The notes beneath the pieces are model-generated. The model had not been told where the DNA came from, searched no databases, and was given only the letters and a program-made list of their open reading frames with translations. Of a stretch of 14,587 bases of DNA, positions 7,493-14,189 are shown piece by piece (positions within the stretch are counted from its first letter, which is position 1; each line of letters starts with the position of its first letter). The position numbers and the translations under genes are program-made. Source of the DNA: CAZSLZ01 sp964607865 (lineage in GTDB: Bacteria; Vulcanimicrobiota; JAJTBE01; CAZSLZ01); the NCBI GenBank assembly GCA_964607865.1, contig CAZSLZ010000084.1, forward strand, positions 1 through 14,587, given 5' to 3'.

Positions 7493-7498
7493 ATTATA
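7493..7498 (-). promoter_or_regulatory. Candidate -10 box before the molybdenum hydroxylase gene
   Basis: A perfect TATAAT on the minus strand lies 39 bases before the start codon, in the 118-base gap after mazG. The surrounding TTACCATATAATAT is repeated exactly on the plus strand before ileS. The -35 region (TAATGT at 17 bases) does not match the standard consensus, so strength is uncertain. It suggests the hydroxylase and phosphofructokinase can be transcribed apart from GH57-mazG. Confidence 0.45.
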
Positions 7499-7572
7499 TG
7501 GTAAGAGTTTATTAAACATTAAATTGAATAATTCCTGTAGATTTTCTCAGGAGGTAAAAATTGAAACCGGGG

Positions 7573-8367
7573 TTATTTTTCCAGTTTTTTGCTCTTCTGC
7601 CAGATATCTTCCATTTCGTAAAGATCCATATCGGACAGGCTGACTCCCCTTTTTTCTGCTTCTTCCTCTATAACCTTGAAACGGCGTTCAAATTTCTTGC
7701 AGGTTTTTCTCAAAGCTTCCTCGGGATTTACCTTCTTCCAACGCCCAATATTGACCAGCGCAAACAAAAGATCTCCCAGTTCATCGGTAATTTCTTCTTT
7801 TCTGTCATTTTCAAAAGCTTCTCTTAACTCGGCAATCTCCTCTTCAACTTTTTCAAGCACCCCATTTATGTCAGGCCAGTCAAACCCCACCCCGGCAGCT
7901 CTTTCCTGCAAACGCCGTCCATATAAAAGTGCGGGCATACCCTGGGGGATCCCGTCCATCAACGATTTGCGGGGTTTTCTATTTTTTTCCCTTAATTTGA
8001 TCTCTTCCCAGTTCCTTACCACATCTTCTGCGTTTTCAACTTCCACATTACCAAAAATATGGGGATGTCGGCGAATAAGTTTCTGGTTGATAGAGTCCAA
8101 TACATCGCAAATATTAAATTCATCAGCCTGACGGCCGATCTCGGAGTGAAAAACTATCTGAAGCATCAGATCACCCAGTTCTTCAGCCAGCTCCCCGGGT
8201 TTTTCATCTTCTATTGATTCCAGGACTTCATAGGTTTCTTCAATTAAATAGGGCATTAAAGACCGGTGGTTCTGCTTTTTATCCCAGGGACACCCCTGTT
8301 CGCCCCGCAAACGCGCCATTATCTCCACCAGTTCTATAAATTTTTCGCCAATTCTTGCTGTATCCAT
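7573..8367 (-). CDS. mazG: Nucleoside triphosphate pyrophosphohydrolase MazG
   Basis: Hydrolyses (d)NTPs to the monophosphates and pyrophosphate, a house-cleaning role in the cytoplasm. The length of 264 residues matches the classical two-domain MazG (263 in E. coli). The N-terminal MazG domain has CPWD (26-29), the metal-binding EETYE (43-47) and EELGD (62-66). HPHIFG (101-106) and the conserved linker KSLMDGIP follow. The C-terminal domain repeats the pattern with EEEIAE (175-180) and DELGD (195-199). The ATG follows GGTGA five bases upstream, 15 bases after the GH57 stop codon, so the two genes share a transcript. The pyrophosphate it releases could in principle feed the PPi-type phosphofructokinase of the same cluster, which is only a suggestion. 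Confidence 0.95.
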   Translation of the reverse strand: MDTARIGEKFIELVEIMARLRGEQGCPWDKKQNHRSLMPYLIEETYEVLESIEDEKPGELAEELGDLMLQIVFHSEIGRQADEFNICDVLDSINQKLIRRHPHIFGNVEVENAEDVVRNWEEIKLREKNRKPRKSLMDGIPQGMPALLYGRRLQERAAGVGFDWPDINGVLEKVEEEIAELREAFENDRKEEITDELGDLLFALVNIGRWKKVNPEEALRKTCKKFERRFKVIEEEAEKRGVSLSDMDLYEMEDIWQKSKKLEK

Positions 8368-8382
8368 AAATTCACCTTAACT

Positions 8383-10137
8383 TTAATTACTGTTATTCAG
8401 TAGAGGTTCGTTGAGAAATTCAGGAATTTCCTTACCCAACTTACTGTAAATATTGGAAAGATGCAACCTGAGAAGATCGTCAAAGGGGCTGGCAAGCTCA
8501 TTGGGGGTGGAATCGAGCCACCAGATATAATCGCTGCCCTGGGCGGTGTAAAGCGCCTCCCATGCCGACTTCAATAATTCCCTGTCTTTAATTTCCCTGC
8601 TGAATTTTTCCAGGTCCTTTCTAACCCGATAAAGATAATCCCATGCCTTGTTTTTTGCGGGAGTGCCTATCCAGCGGTTCAGAGAACCGGTATTCCATGA
8701 GCCTGTCGCAAGATCGGGGAGGGTGTGGCGGGCGCCGAATTGGCTTAAGAAATCCTGGGGAGTGGTGGTTTCCAGGTTGGGATTTTTATCCAGGTTATCA
8801 TACAGGGTTCGCAAAAAAGTTCGGGAATCATCAGTGTAATTTTCCCAGCAGTTATCTCCATCCAGAGCAATGGTTACAACATAGGGAAGCCTTCTTTCCC
8901 TGAGTTGGCTCCATACCTCCAGCAACCTGTTCAAAAGATGCCCGGCAGCTTCTTTCCCATCCATAGACGAATAGTAAATACCAATATTATCGGAAATAGA
9001 TTGATCACGGAAAAAAATCACCACGGTACAGTTCTGGGATTTCACCCGATATGGCTGGTATAAATAATGAGGAAAAGCCAATTCTTCAGGTGTGGTGCCG
9101 GGTACATATATCAGGCTGCCCTGCTCCGGCGGTTTGCGTTCCTCGCCACTGCGCAATGACATTTGAAGTGTTTTTTCCAGGTTGGTTTCGTTTGCCACCA
9201 TCCACTTAAACCGCTCTCTTGCTACAATGGGAATTATCTCCCGGCTTACCGCCAGTTCTGGGGGCCACAAACCGATTATCTCCTTTTCAAAAAGCCTGTT
9301 ATAGTGCATCCTGGCTTTTTCCAGATGATATTTTGCATCATCGGGAAATTTATAATGTTTCCCCGGCAGGGGAATTTTATTTGAAACCCTGCGGGCGACA
9401 TAATTATCTACAATTAAAGGCAAAATCGGATGATAATAAGGGGTGGTAATAATCTCGGCCTTGCCGGCATCCTGGATTTCCTTGAAAATCTTTATTACGC
9501 CGGTAACGGTTCTTATATGAAAATCGAGAACATATTTCTTTTCTTCCGCAGTATAACCGCCCGGCTGGTTGGCAAGATTTCTTAAAACAGTGTTATCTTC
9601 TCTCAATGCAGGGTGAATCCATGCCAGGTTGTGCAGGAGTTGAATGTCAGCCCAATCTGAGGTGGAAAGTTCGCCGGAAGCAGATTTTGCCCTGTCCTCC
9701 AGGTTTCTTAAATGTTCAAAAGCCGGCTCGGTTCCTATTTTTGCAAATTTGGGGTTGATAAAGAAATTCTGTATTATAAAATTTTTATTTGTTTCGGTAA
9801 GTTGGGAAGCAGGTTTTTCCGAGATAAGAAAATGCCTGTCCCGCATACCGTCCTGGTAGTCTTTTAACTGGTCGATAAGCGAAGGAGTCAGGTTGAAAGT
9901 TCCCTTTATATAATTGTAGTCTTTCAAAAAAGATGCCATGGGATAATATGACTTAACAGCCTGAAGCCTGACCCAGGGTAACTCGAAGATATTTGTCTTT
10001 ACATCTTTATATAAAGGTTGATGAAAATTCCAGATAAAAGAAATATAAAGGGGAAGTTGATCCACCTCGGGGTAACTGTCCATTTCATCGTGGGGCACAA
10101 CAAAAAAAGGATTGTAGTTGTTAAAAAAATCCGACAT
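8383..10137 (-). CDS. Glycoside hydrolase family 57 protein (alpha-amylase/glucanotransferase type)
   Basis: A GH57 enzyme (COG1449-like alpha-amylase/alpha-mannosidase group) expected to cut or rearrange alpha-glucans by a retaining mechanism. The protein has 584 residues, with the family motifs in order: WNFHQPLY (36-43), the TTPYYHPILPL stretch (231-241), GLWPPE (289-294) with the expected nucleophile E294, ALDGDNCWE (424-432) with the expected acid/base D426, and GSDYIWWLDS (534-543) in the helical C-terminal part. DGDN replaces the more common DGEN. There is no signal peptide, so it is probably cytoplasmic, acting on glycogen or imported oligosaccharides. GGAGG lies five bases before the ATG. 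It is the first gene of the minus-strand cluster, and an inverted repeat sits inside its promoter. Exact specificity (amylase, 4-alpha-glucanotransferase, branching) cannot be assigned. Confidence 0.9.
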   Translation of the reverse strand: MSDFFNNYNPFFVVPHDEMDSYPEVDQLPLYISFIWNFHQPLYKDVKTNIFELPWVRLQAVKSYYPMASFLKDYNYIKGTFNLTPSLIDQLKDYQDGMRDRHFLISEKPASQLTETNKNFIIQNFFINPKFAKIGTEPAFEHLRNLEDRAKSASGELSTSDWADIQLLHNLAWIHPALREDNTVLRNLANQPGGYTAEEKKYVLDFHIRTVTGVIKIFKEIQDAGKAEIITTPYYHPILPLIVDNYVARRVSNKIPLPGKHYKFPDDAKYHLEKARMHYNRLFEKEIIGLWPPELAVSREIIPIVARERFKWMVANETNLEKTLQMSLRSGEERKPPEQGSLIYVPGTTPEELAFPHYLYQPYRVKSQNCTVVIFFRDQSISDNIGIYYSSMDGKEAAGHLLNRLLEVWSQLRERRLPYVVTIALDGDNCWENYTDDSRTFLRTLYDNLDKNPNLETTTPQDFLSQFGARHTLPDLATGSWNTGSLNRWIGTPAKNKAWDYLYRVRKDLEKFSREIKDRELLKSAWEALYTAQGSDYIWWLDSTPNELASPFDDLLRLHLSNIYSKLGKEIPEFLNEPLLNNSN

Positions 10138-10162
10138 CTATTCCTCCATACAGCCGGTAGAT

Positions 10163-10191
10163 ATTATATAGTTTCGTTTTTACTGAAACAA
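10163..10191 (-). promoter_or_regulatory. GH57-mazG promoter with embedded GTTTC-N9-GAAAC operator
   Basis: On the minus strand TTGTTT (10191-10186) and TATAAT (10168-10163) are 17 bases apart, and transcription would begin about 20 bases before the GH57 ATG. The inverted repeat GTTTC-N9-GAAAC (10171-10189) overlaps the -35 box and fills most of the spacer, the classic place for a repressor to block RNA polymerase. A similar repeat lies at 10255-10275 facing the other way. Confidence 0.6.
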
Positions 10192-10254
10192 TATCCTGGA
10201 AACAGTCAAAAGCAATTGTTAAGATAATTTAAAGGTTTATTGTGCTTCGATTAT

Positions 10255-10284
10255 GTTTCACAAAAAAAACGAAACAATTATGAT
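10255..10284 (+). promoter_or_regulatory. Second GTTTC/GAAAC inverted repeat with candidate promoter toward ileS
   Basis: On the plus strand GTTTCA (10255-10260) and CGAAAC (10270-10275) form an inverted repeat whose five-base arms are 11 bases apart. TATGAT (10279-10284) follows at 18 bases from GTTTCA. The layout mirrors the operator/promoter of GH57 on the opposite strand, so it may direct regulated transcription of ileS. The box matches are modest. Confidence 0.4.
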
Positions 10285-10325
10285 TAATTTGCTTGTTATT
10301 TATAATGGTATATTGATCTTTACCA

Positions 10326-10331
10326 TATAAT
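10326..10331 (+). promoter_or_regulatory. Candidate -10 box before ileS
   Basis: A perfect TATAAT lies in the block TTACCATATAATAT, identical to the block before the hydroxylase gene. The -35 position (TAATGG at 17 bases) departs from consensus in the same way as there (TAATGT). This would give a leader of roughly 100 bases. No T-box conserved element is visible in it. Confidence 0.4.
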
Positions 10332-10437
10332 ATGATAATCTATTTAAAATTTTTACTCTTTATGTTATTAAAAGCAGGAGTGATTATTTTTTTGCAAAAA
10401 ATGTGAAAAGTGTAAAACTGACAATAAGGAGATTGCC

Positions 10438-13400
10438 ATGTTTAAAGATGCAGGGAAACTTAAAATAATCGATATTGAACATAAATATCTGGACTGGTGG
10501 GAAAAGGAAGACATTTTCAACAAGTTGAGAAAACAGAATAAGGATGGCCCCAGATGGTCATTCCTTGACGGCCCCATCACCGCCAATAACCCCATGGGCG
10601 TTCATCATGCCTGGGGACGTTCCTATAAAGATCTTTTTCAGCGATATAACGCCATGCACGGCAGAAAGACCCGGTACCAGAATGGTTTCGACTGCCAGGG
10701 GTTATGGGTGGAAGTTGAAGTTGAAAAAGAACTGGGGTTTAAAACAAAAAAAGATATTGAAGAATACGGAATTGAAAAATTCGTTCAGAAATGTAAGGAT
10801 CGGGTAAAGAAATATTCAAAAATTCAGACTGAACAGTCTAAAAGACTGGGTTACTGGATGGACTGGGATAACTCCTATTACACCATGTCCGATGAAAACA
10901 ACTACACCATCTGGCATTTCTTGAAAAAATGCCATGAAAAAGGCTGGGTTTACAGGGGAAGCGATGTTATGCCCTGGTGCCACCGCTGCGGGACTGCGCT
11001 GTCGGAACACGAAATTGTAACCGAAGGCTACAAGGAATTAACCCATCGGTCAGTCTTTGTAAAATTCAAATTGAAAGGCCGTAAAAACGAAAGCCTGCTG
11101 GTGTGGACCACCACCCCCTGGACCCTGACTTCCAACACCGCAGCTGCTGTTCACCCTGAGATGAAATATATCAAGGTGAAGCAAGGCGAAGAAATTCATT
11201 ACCTCATGGAAAGTTTGAAAAATATTCTCAAGGGCGATTATGAAATTCTTGATACCTTCACCGGCGAAAAGATGCTGGGATGGGAATATCACGGCCCCTT
11301 CGATGAACTGCCGGCACAAAAAGATGTGGTTCACAAGGTAATTCCCTGGAAAGAGATTACCGAAAGCGAAGGGACAGGTATTGTTCATATTGCGCCGGGT
11401 TGCGGTAAGGAAGACTTTGCCCTTTCCAAGGAATATAATTTGTCGGTTATCGCTCCCCTGGATGAAAACGGGCAATACGTACTGGGATTCGACTGGCTCA
11501 CTGGAATGCATGCCGAGAAAGTTGCCGACAAAATTTTCGACAGCCTGAAGAGAAAAAATATTCTCTACAAACTGGAAGATTATACCCACCGCTATCCTGT
11601 ATGCTGGCGCTGTGGCCGGGAGCTGGTTTTCCGGCTGGTGGACGAATGGTTCATAAATATGGATGAACTGCGCCACCAGATAATGGATGTAACCCGGCAG
11701 ATTCGCTGGATGCCCGAATACGGCATGGACCGTGAACTGGATTGGCTGAAGAATATGCACGACTGGTGTATTTCCAAAAAACGTTACTGGGGCTTATGCC
11801 TGCCCATTTATAATTGCCATGAATGCGGTAATTTCGACGTGATAGGTTCCAGGGAAGAATTGAAGAAACGGGCAGTGGAAGGTTGGGAAGAATTTGAAGG
11901 CCATTCACCCCATAAACCTTATATTGACAAGGTCAAAGTCAAATGTTCCAAATGCGGCGAAATAACCAGCAGAATTCCCGATGTAGGAAACCCCTGGCTG
12001 GATGCGGGCATCGTCCCTTACTCTACCCTTCATTATCTTACAGATCATGAATACTGGAAAAAATGGTTCCCCGCCGAGTTTATCACTGAATGTTTCCCCG
12101 GCCAGTTTCGAAATTGGTTCTATTCCCTGCTGGCTATGAGCACGGTAATGGAAAACAAACCTCCATTCCTGACAATTCTGGGCCATGCCCTGGTTAAAGA
12201 TGAAAAGGGCGACGATATGCACAAAAGCGCCGGAAACGCCATCTGGTTTGAAGATGCAGCGGAAAAAATGGGCGTTGATGTAATGAGATACATCTTTGCA
12301 TCCCACAACCCATACAATAACCTGAACTTTGGATTCAACCTGGGACATGAAATTCTGAGAAAGATGCTCACCTACTGGAACTGTTACAGTTTCTTTGTAA
12401 CCTATGCAGCCGTAGATGGTTTCAACCCCACTGAAGTTGAACTGGACAAGTCTAAAATGCAGCTTATCGACAAGTGGTTATTATCAAAACTTAACAGCCT
12501 GATGAAAAAATGCAATAAACGAATGGAAAATTATGAGGTTGCCCCTGTAATGCGAATGCTGGAGGAATTTATCGACGATCTTTCCAACTGGTATATCCGT
12601 ACCGGCCGGCGCCGTTTCTGGAAGAGCGAAAACGATGATGACAAAACTGTGGCATACCTGACACTATACAATGCCCTGGTTACACTGGTTAAGCTCTATG
12701 CGCCCATGCTGCCCTTCCTTTCCGAGGAGATGTACCAGAACCTGGTTCGCTCTGTGGATGAAAAAGCCCCCCAGTCAATTCATCTGTGCAAGTATCCCCA
12801 ATCAAAAGTAGATTTGATTGATCAGGCCCTGGAAGATGAAATGCAGGATGTAATTGATGTGGTAAAACTTGGCAGGAGCGCAAGAAACGCATCGGCAATA
12901 AAGATCCGCCAGCCTCTGGAAAAGATTGTGGTGGCTTATAAAGGTTCCGGCGAAAGAAAACTGAATGAAAAACTTCTGGATATCCTGAAAGAAGAACTTA
13001 ACGTGAAGGGAGTGGAATACACTTCCCCGGATTCCGGCGATCTTATGGTTTACAAAGTTAAACCCAACCTTACCCTGCTGGGCAAACGATTGCGTGGCGA
13101 TGCGCCAAAGGTTAGAACCGCCCTGGAAGAACTTTCGGATAATGAGATCAGGGAAACTATAATCGACCGTGAATCTTTTGTAATAGAGGCCAACGCCAAG
13201 GAATATGAACTTACCAAAGATGAGATCCTGGTGGAAACTGCCTCCCCGGAACATCTGGCAGTGGTTGAAGATGACAACTGGATTGTTGCCCTGGATACCC
13301 GGCTGAGCGAACAACTGATAAAGGAAGGCCAGGTCCGGGAGTTAATTCACAGAATTCAGGATCTTAGAAAAGAAGCTGACTATCATGTTTCCGACCGGAT

Positions 13401-13614
13401 CCACGTTTATTATTCATCTACCGGCAATCTGGCAGAAGTAATGGAAGAATTTGCCGACCATATAAAATCGGAAGTCTTGGCTTTGGAAATGATAAGTTTT
13501 TCTGGCGATTCACCCGATGCAGATTTTGACATTAAGAAAACTATTGAGTTTGATGAGAAATCTATAAATATAGCCTTGAAAAAAATAAAAAGCATGGAAA
13601 CTGTGGAAGCCTGA
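10438..13614 (+). CDS. ileS: Isoleucyl-tRNA synthetase
   Basis: Charges tRNA-Ile with isoleucine. The protein has 1058 residues, normal for the larger class I enzymes with an editing domain. Motifs are GPITANNPMGVHHAWG (45-60) at the HIGH position, zinc-type pairs CHRC (181-184) and CWRC (389-392) around the editing domain, WTTTPWTLTSN (223-233) and GTGIVHIAPG (312-321) of the CP1 editing domain, CHEC (460-463) and CSKC (503-506), NPWLDAG (518-524), and MHKSAGN (594-600) in place of KMSKSxGN. From memory, this GVHHAWG/MHKS form occurs as a distinct bacterial IleRS subgroup that includes Chloroflexi, so it is a variant and not a damaged gene. WTTTPWTL and the overall layout favour Ile over Val or Leu. 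The ATG follows AAGGAGA. The gene is a single transcription unit with a strong terminator. Confidence 0.93.
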   Translation: MFKDAGKLKIIDIEHKYLDWWEKEDIFNKLRKQNKDGPRWSFLDGPITANNPMGVHHAWGRSYKDLFQRYNAMHGRKTRYQNGFDCQGLWVEVEVEKELGFKTKKDIEEYGIEKFVQKCKDRVKKYSKIQTEQSKRLGYWMDWDNSYYTMSDENNYTIWHFLKKCHEKGWVYRGSDVMPWCHRCGTALSEHEIVTEGYKELTHRSVFVKFKLKGRKNESLLVWTTTPWTLTSNTAAAVHPEMKYIKVKQGEEIHYLMESLKNILKGDYEILDTFTGEKMLGWEYHGPFDELPAQKDVVHKVIPWKEITESEGTGIVHIAPGCGKEDFALSKEYNLSVIAPLDENGQYVLGFDWLTGMHAEKVADKIFDSLKRKNILYKLEDYTHRYPVCWRCGRELVFRLVDEWFINMDELRHQIMDVTRQIRWMPEYGMDRELDWLKNMHDWCISKKRYWGLCLPIYNCHECGNFDVIGSREELKKRAVEGWEEFEGHSPHKPYIDKVKVKCSKCGEITSRIPDVGNPWLDAGIVPYSTLHYLTDHEYWKKWFPAEFITECFPGQFRNWFYSLLAMSTVMENKPPFLTILGHALVKDEKGDDMHKSAGNAIWFEDAAEKMGVDVMRYIFASHNPYNNLNFGFNLGHEILRKMLTYWNCYSFFVTYAAVDGFNPTEVELDKSKMQLIDKWLLSKLNSLMKKCNKRMENYEVAPVMRMLEEFIDDLSNWYIRTGRRRFWKSENDDDKTVAYLTLYNALVTLVKLYAPMLPFLSEEMYQNLVRSVDEKAPQSIHLCKYPQSKVDLIDQALEDEMQDVIDVVKLGRSARNASAIKIRQPLEKIVVAYKGSGERKLNEKLLDILKEELNVKGVEYTSPDSGDLMVYKVKPNLTLLGKRLRGDAPKVRTALEELSDNEIRETIIDRESFVIEANAKEYELTKDEILVETASPEHLAVVEDDNWIVALDTRLSEQLIKEGQVRELIHRIQDLRKEADYHVSDRIHVYYSSTGNLAEVMEEFADHIKSEVLALEMISFSGDSPDADFDIKKTIEFDEKSINIALKKIKSMETVEA

Positions 13615-13630
13615 TTGGAAAAGATAAACA

Positions 13631-13666
13631 AAAAAGGAGCTATCCGAAAAGGATGGCTCCTTTTTT
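13631..13666 (+). terminator. Strong (bidirectional) rho-independent terminator after ileS
   Basis: GGAGCTATCC pairs with GGATGGCTCC around GAAAA (13636-13660; ten pairs with one T-G). Five As precede the stem and six Ts follow it. The symmetric flanks mean it can stop transcripts from either side. It begins 22 bases after the ileS stop codon. Confidence 0.92.
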
Positions 13667-13834
13667 AAAAACCGAATTTTGCTATTGGGAATCCGTTTTG
13701 GAACCGGGGAACAGGTTTTTCACAACAAAGTTTATCCTCAGGCAGGTTTCACTTCTCACGGACTGAAAATTCATCCTGGTGAGCCCTGGTAGGGTGTGAC
13801 AACCTAAAAAAGGAGTTCTTGCTTGCCTATAAGA

Positions 13835-13847
13835 GGCGTGGCAATCT
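13835..13847 (+). repeat. REP-like element E1 (3' fragment)
   Basis: GGCGTGGCAATCT matches the right end of the palindromic family seen in full at 13858-13893, but the left half is not recognisable. It is probably a truncated copy. Confidence 0.45.
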
Positions 13848-13857
13848 AAAGAAATGA

Positions 13858-13893
13858 CGTCATGCGAGGTTTCGTAGAAACCATGTCAATCTC
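13858..13893 (+). repeat. REP-like palindromic element E2
   Basis: It starts CGTCATGCGA and ends TGTCAATCTC, with a perfect inner stem GGTTTC-GTA-GAAACC at 13868-13882. The ends resemble a widely dispersed palindrome class with CGTCATTGCGAG and GGCAATCTC ends, which I recall from many bacterial genomes. Confidence 0.65.
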
Positions 13894-13903
13894 AATTTAG
13901 ATC

Positions 13904-13928
13904 GGGTTGGTTCCTTACCCACTTACCT
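13904..13928 (+). repeat. 25-base direct repeat, copy 1
   Basis: Begins GGGTTGGTTCC and ends CCCACTTACCT. It is identical over 25 bases to 13985-14009, 81 bases further on. It lies between palindromes E2 and E3. Confidence 0.85.
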
Positions 13929-13938
13929 GAGAGGCGCA

Positions 13939-13976
13939 GAGATCACCACGCATCCATACGGATGCTCGTGATGACG
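13939..13976 (-). repeat. REP-like palindromic element E3 (inverted relative to E2)
   Basis: Read on the minus strand it starts CGTCATCACGAG and ends GTGATCTC. The plus strand shows ATCAC (13942-13946) pairing with GTGAT (13968-13972) and an inner stem GCATCC-ATAC-GGATGC (13950-13965). Compared with the family ends ATTGC/GCAAT, both arms have changed together so that pairing is kept. Confidence 0.65.
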
Positions 13977-13984
13977 GCTTATTA

Positions 13985-14009
13985 GGGTTGGTTCCTTACC
14001 CACTTACCT
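13985..14009 (+). repeat. 25-base direct repeat, copy 2
   Basis: Exact copy of 13904-13928. It follows palindrome E3 as copy 1 follows E2, so palindrome plus direct repeat may be one repeating unit. Confidence 0.85.
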
Positions 14010-14047
14010 TGCGTCTGTGAGCTAACAAACCTTTCGCTTTTTTCCCA

Positions 14048-14089
14048 GTTATAATGCGAATAATATATTCCCCCATTCTTAATGGGGCA
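14048..14089 (+). repeat. Dispersed repeat, copy B
   Basis: Same orientation and nearly the same sequence as copy A at 3687-3749, with one hairpin CCCCATT-CTT-AATGGGG (14072-14088). It abuts palindrome E4, which takes over its last bases. Confidence 0.65.
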
Positions 14090-14115
14090 CGTCGCTGACC
14101 CTCCCCGCGATGACG
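14086..14115 (-). repeat. REP-like palindromic element E4 (degenerate)
   Basis: On the minus strand it reads CGTCATCGCGGGGAGGG and then TCAGCGACGTGCC. The left end fits the CGTCATTGCGAG family and the right end fits its ...GCGACGTGGC part, but the final CAATCTC is replaced by the hairpin of copy B. Confidence 0.45.
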
Positions 14116-14189
14116 AATTCTTTGTAGATTTCGTTTTTTTCTTTCAACAATCGTTAAAGTTATTTGGGAATTAGCATAACATTTTTAAG

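Larger units (their letters stand above)
13670..14189. other. Non-coding intergenic region rich in palindromic repeats
   Basis: This stretch has no credible gene on either strand. The first 160 bases show nothing I recognise beyond a short CCCT-GGT-AGGG stem near 13785. From 13835 to 14115 it is a cluster of REP-like palindromes in both orientations, a 25-base direct repeat, and copy B of the element that interrupts the pilin remnant. Both flanking genes (ileS, and the repeat protein at 14190) run toward it, so it is a convergent 3'-3' spacer, the usual home of such repeats. Confidence 0.8.

Noticed and set aside
7549..7827. A perfect AGGAGGT followed by TTG at 7561 and an 88-codon frame on the plus strand
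   Set aside because: The frame lies antisense across the C-terminal part of mazG, whose motifs are unmistakable, and the predicted peptide looks like a phenylalanine-rich shadow. The AGGAGGT is probably chance.
10375..10407. Possible leader peptide before ileS with two Ile codons (GTG at 10380: MIIFLQKM)
   Set aside because: The AGGA before the GTG touches the start codon, too close to work as a ribosome site, and no terminator/antiterminator pair follows.
10332..10437. T-box riboswitch in the ileS leader
   Set aside because: The leader is too short for a T-box and lacks the conserved AGGGTGGNACCGCG element and a terminator stem.
11050..11760. Long minus-strand frame (236 codons) inside ileS
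   Set aside because: It is an antisense shadow of a highly conserved synthetase, with no start signal or domain of its own.
13904..14009. CRISPR array
   Set aside because: There are only two copies of the 25-mer, the space between holds a palindrome of a dispersed family, and no cas gene is present.
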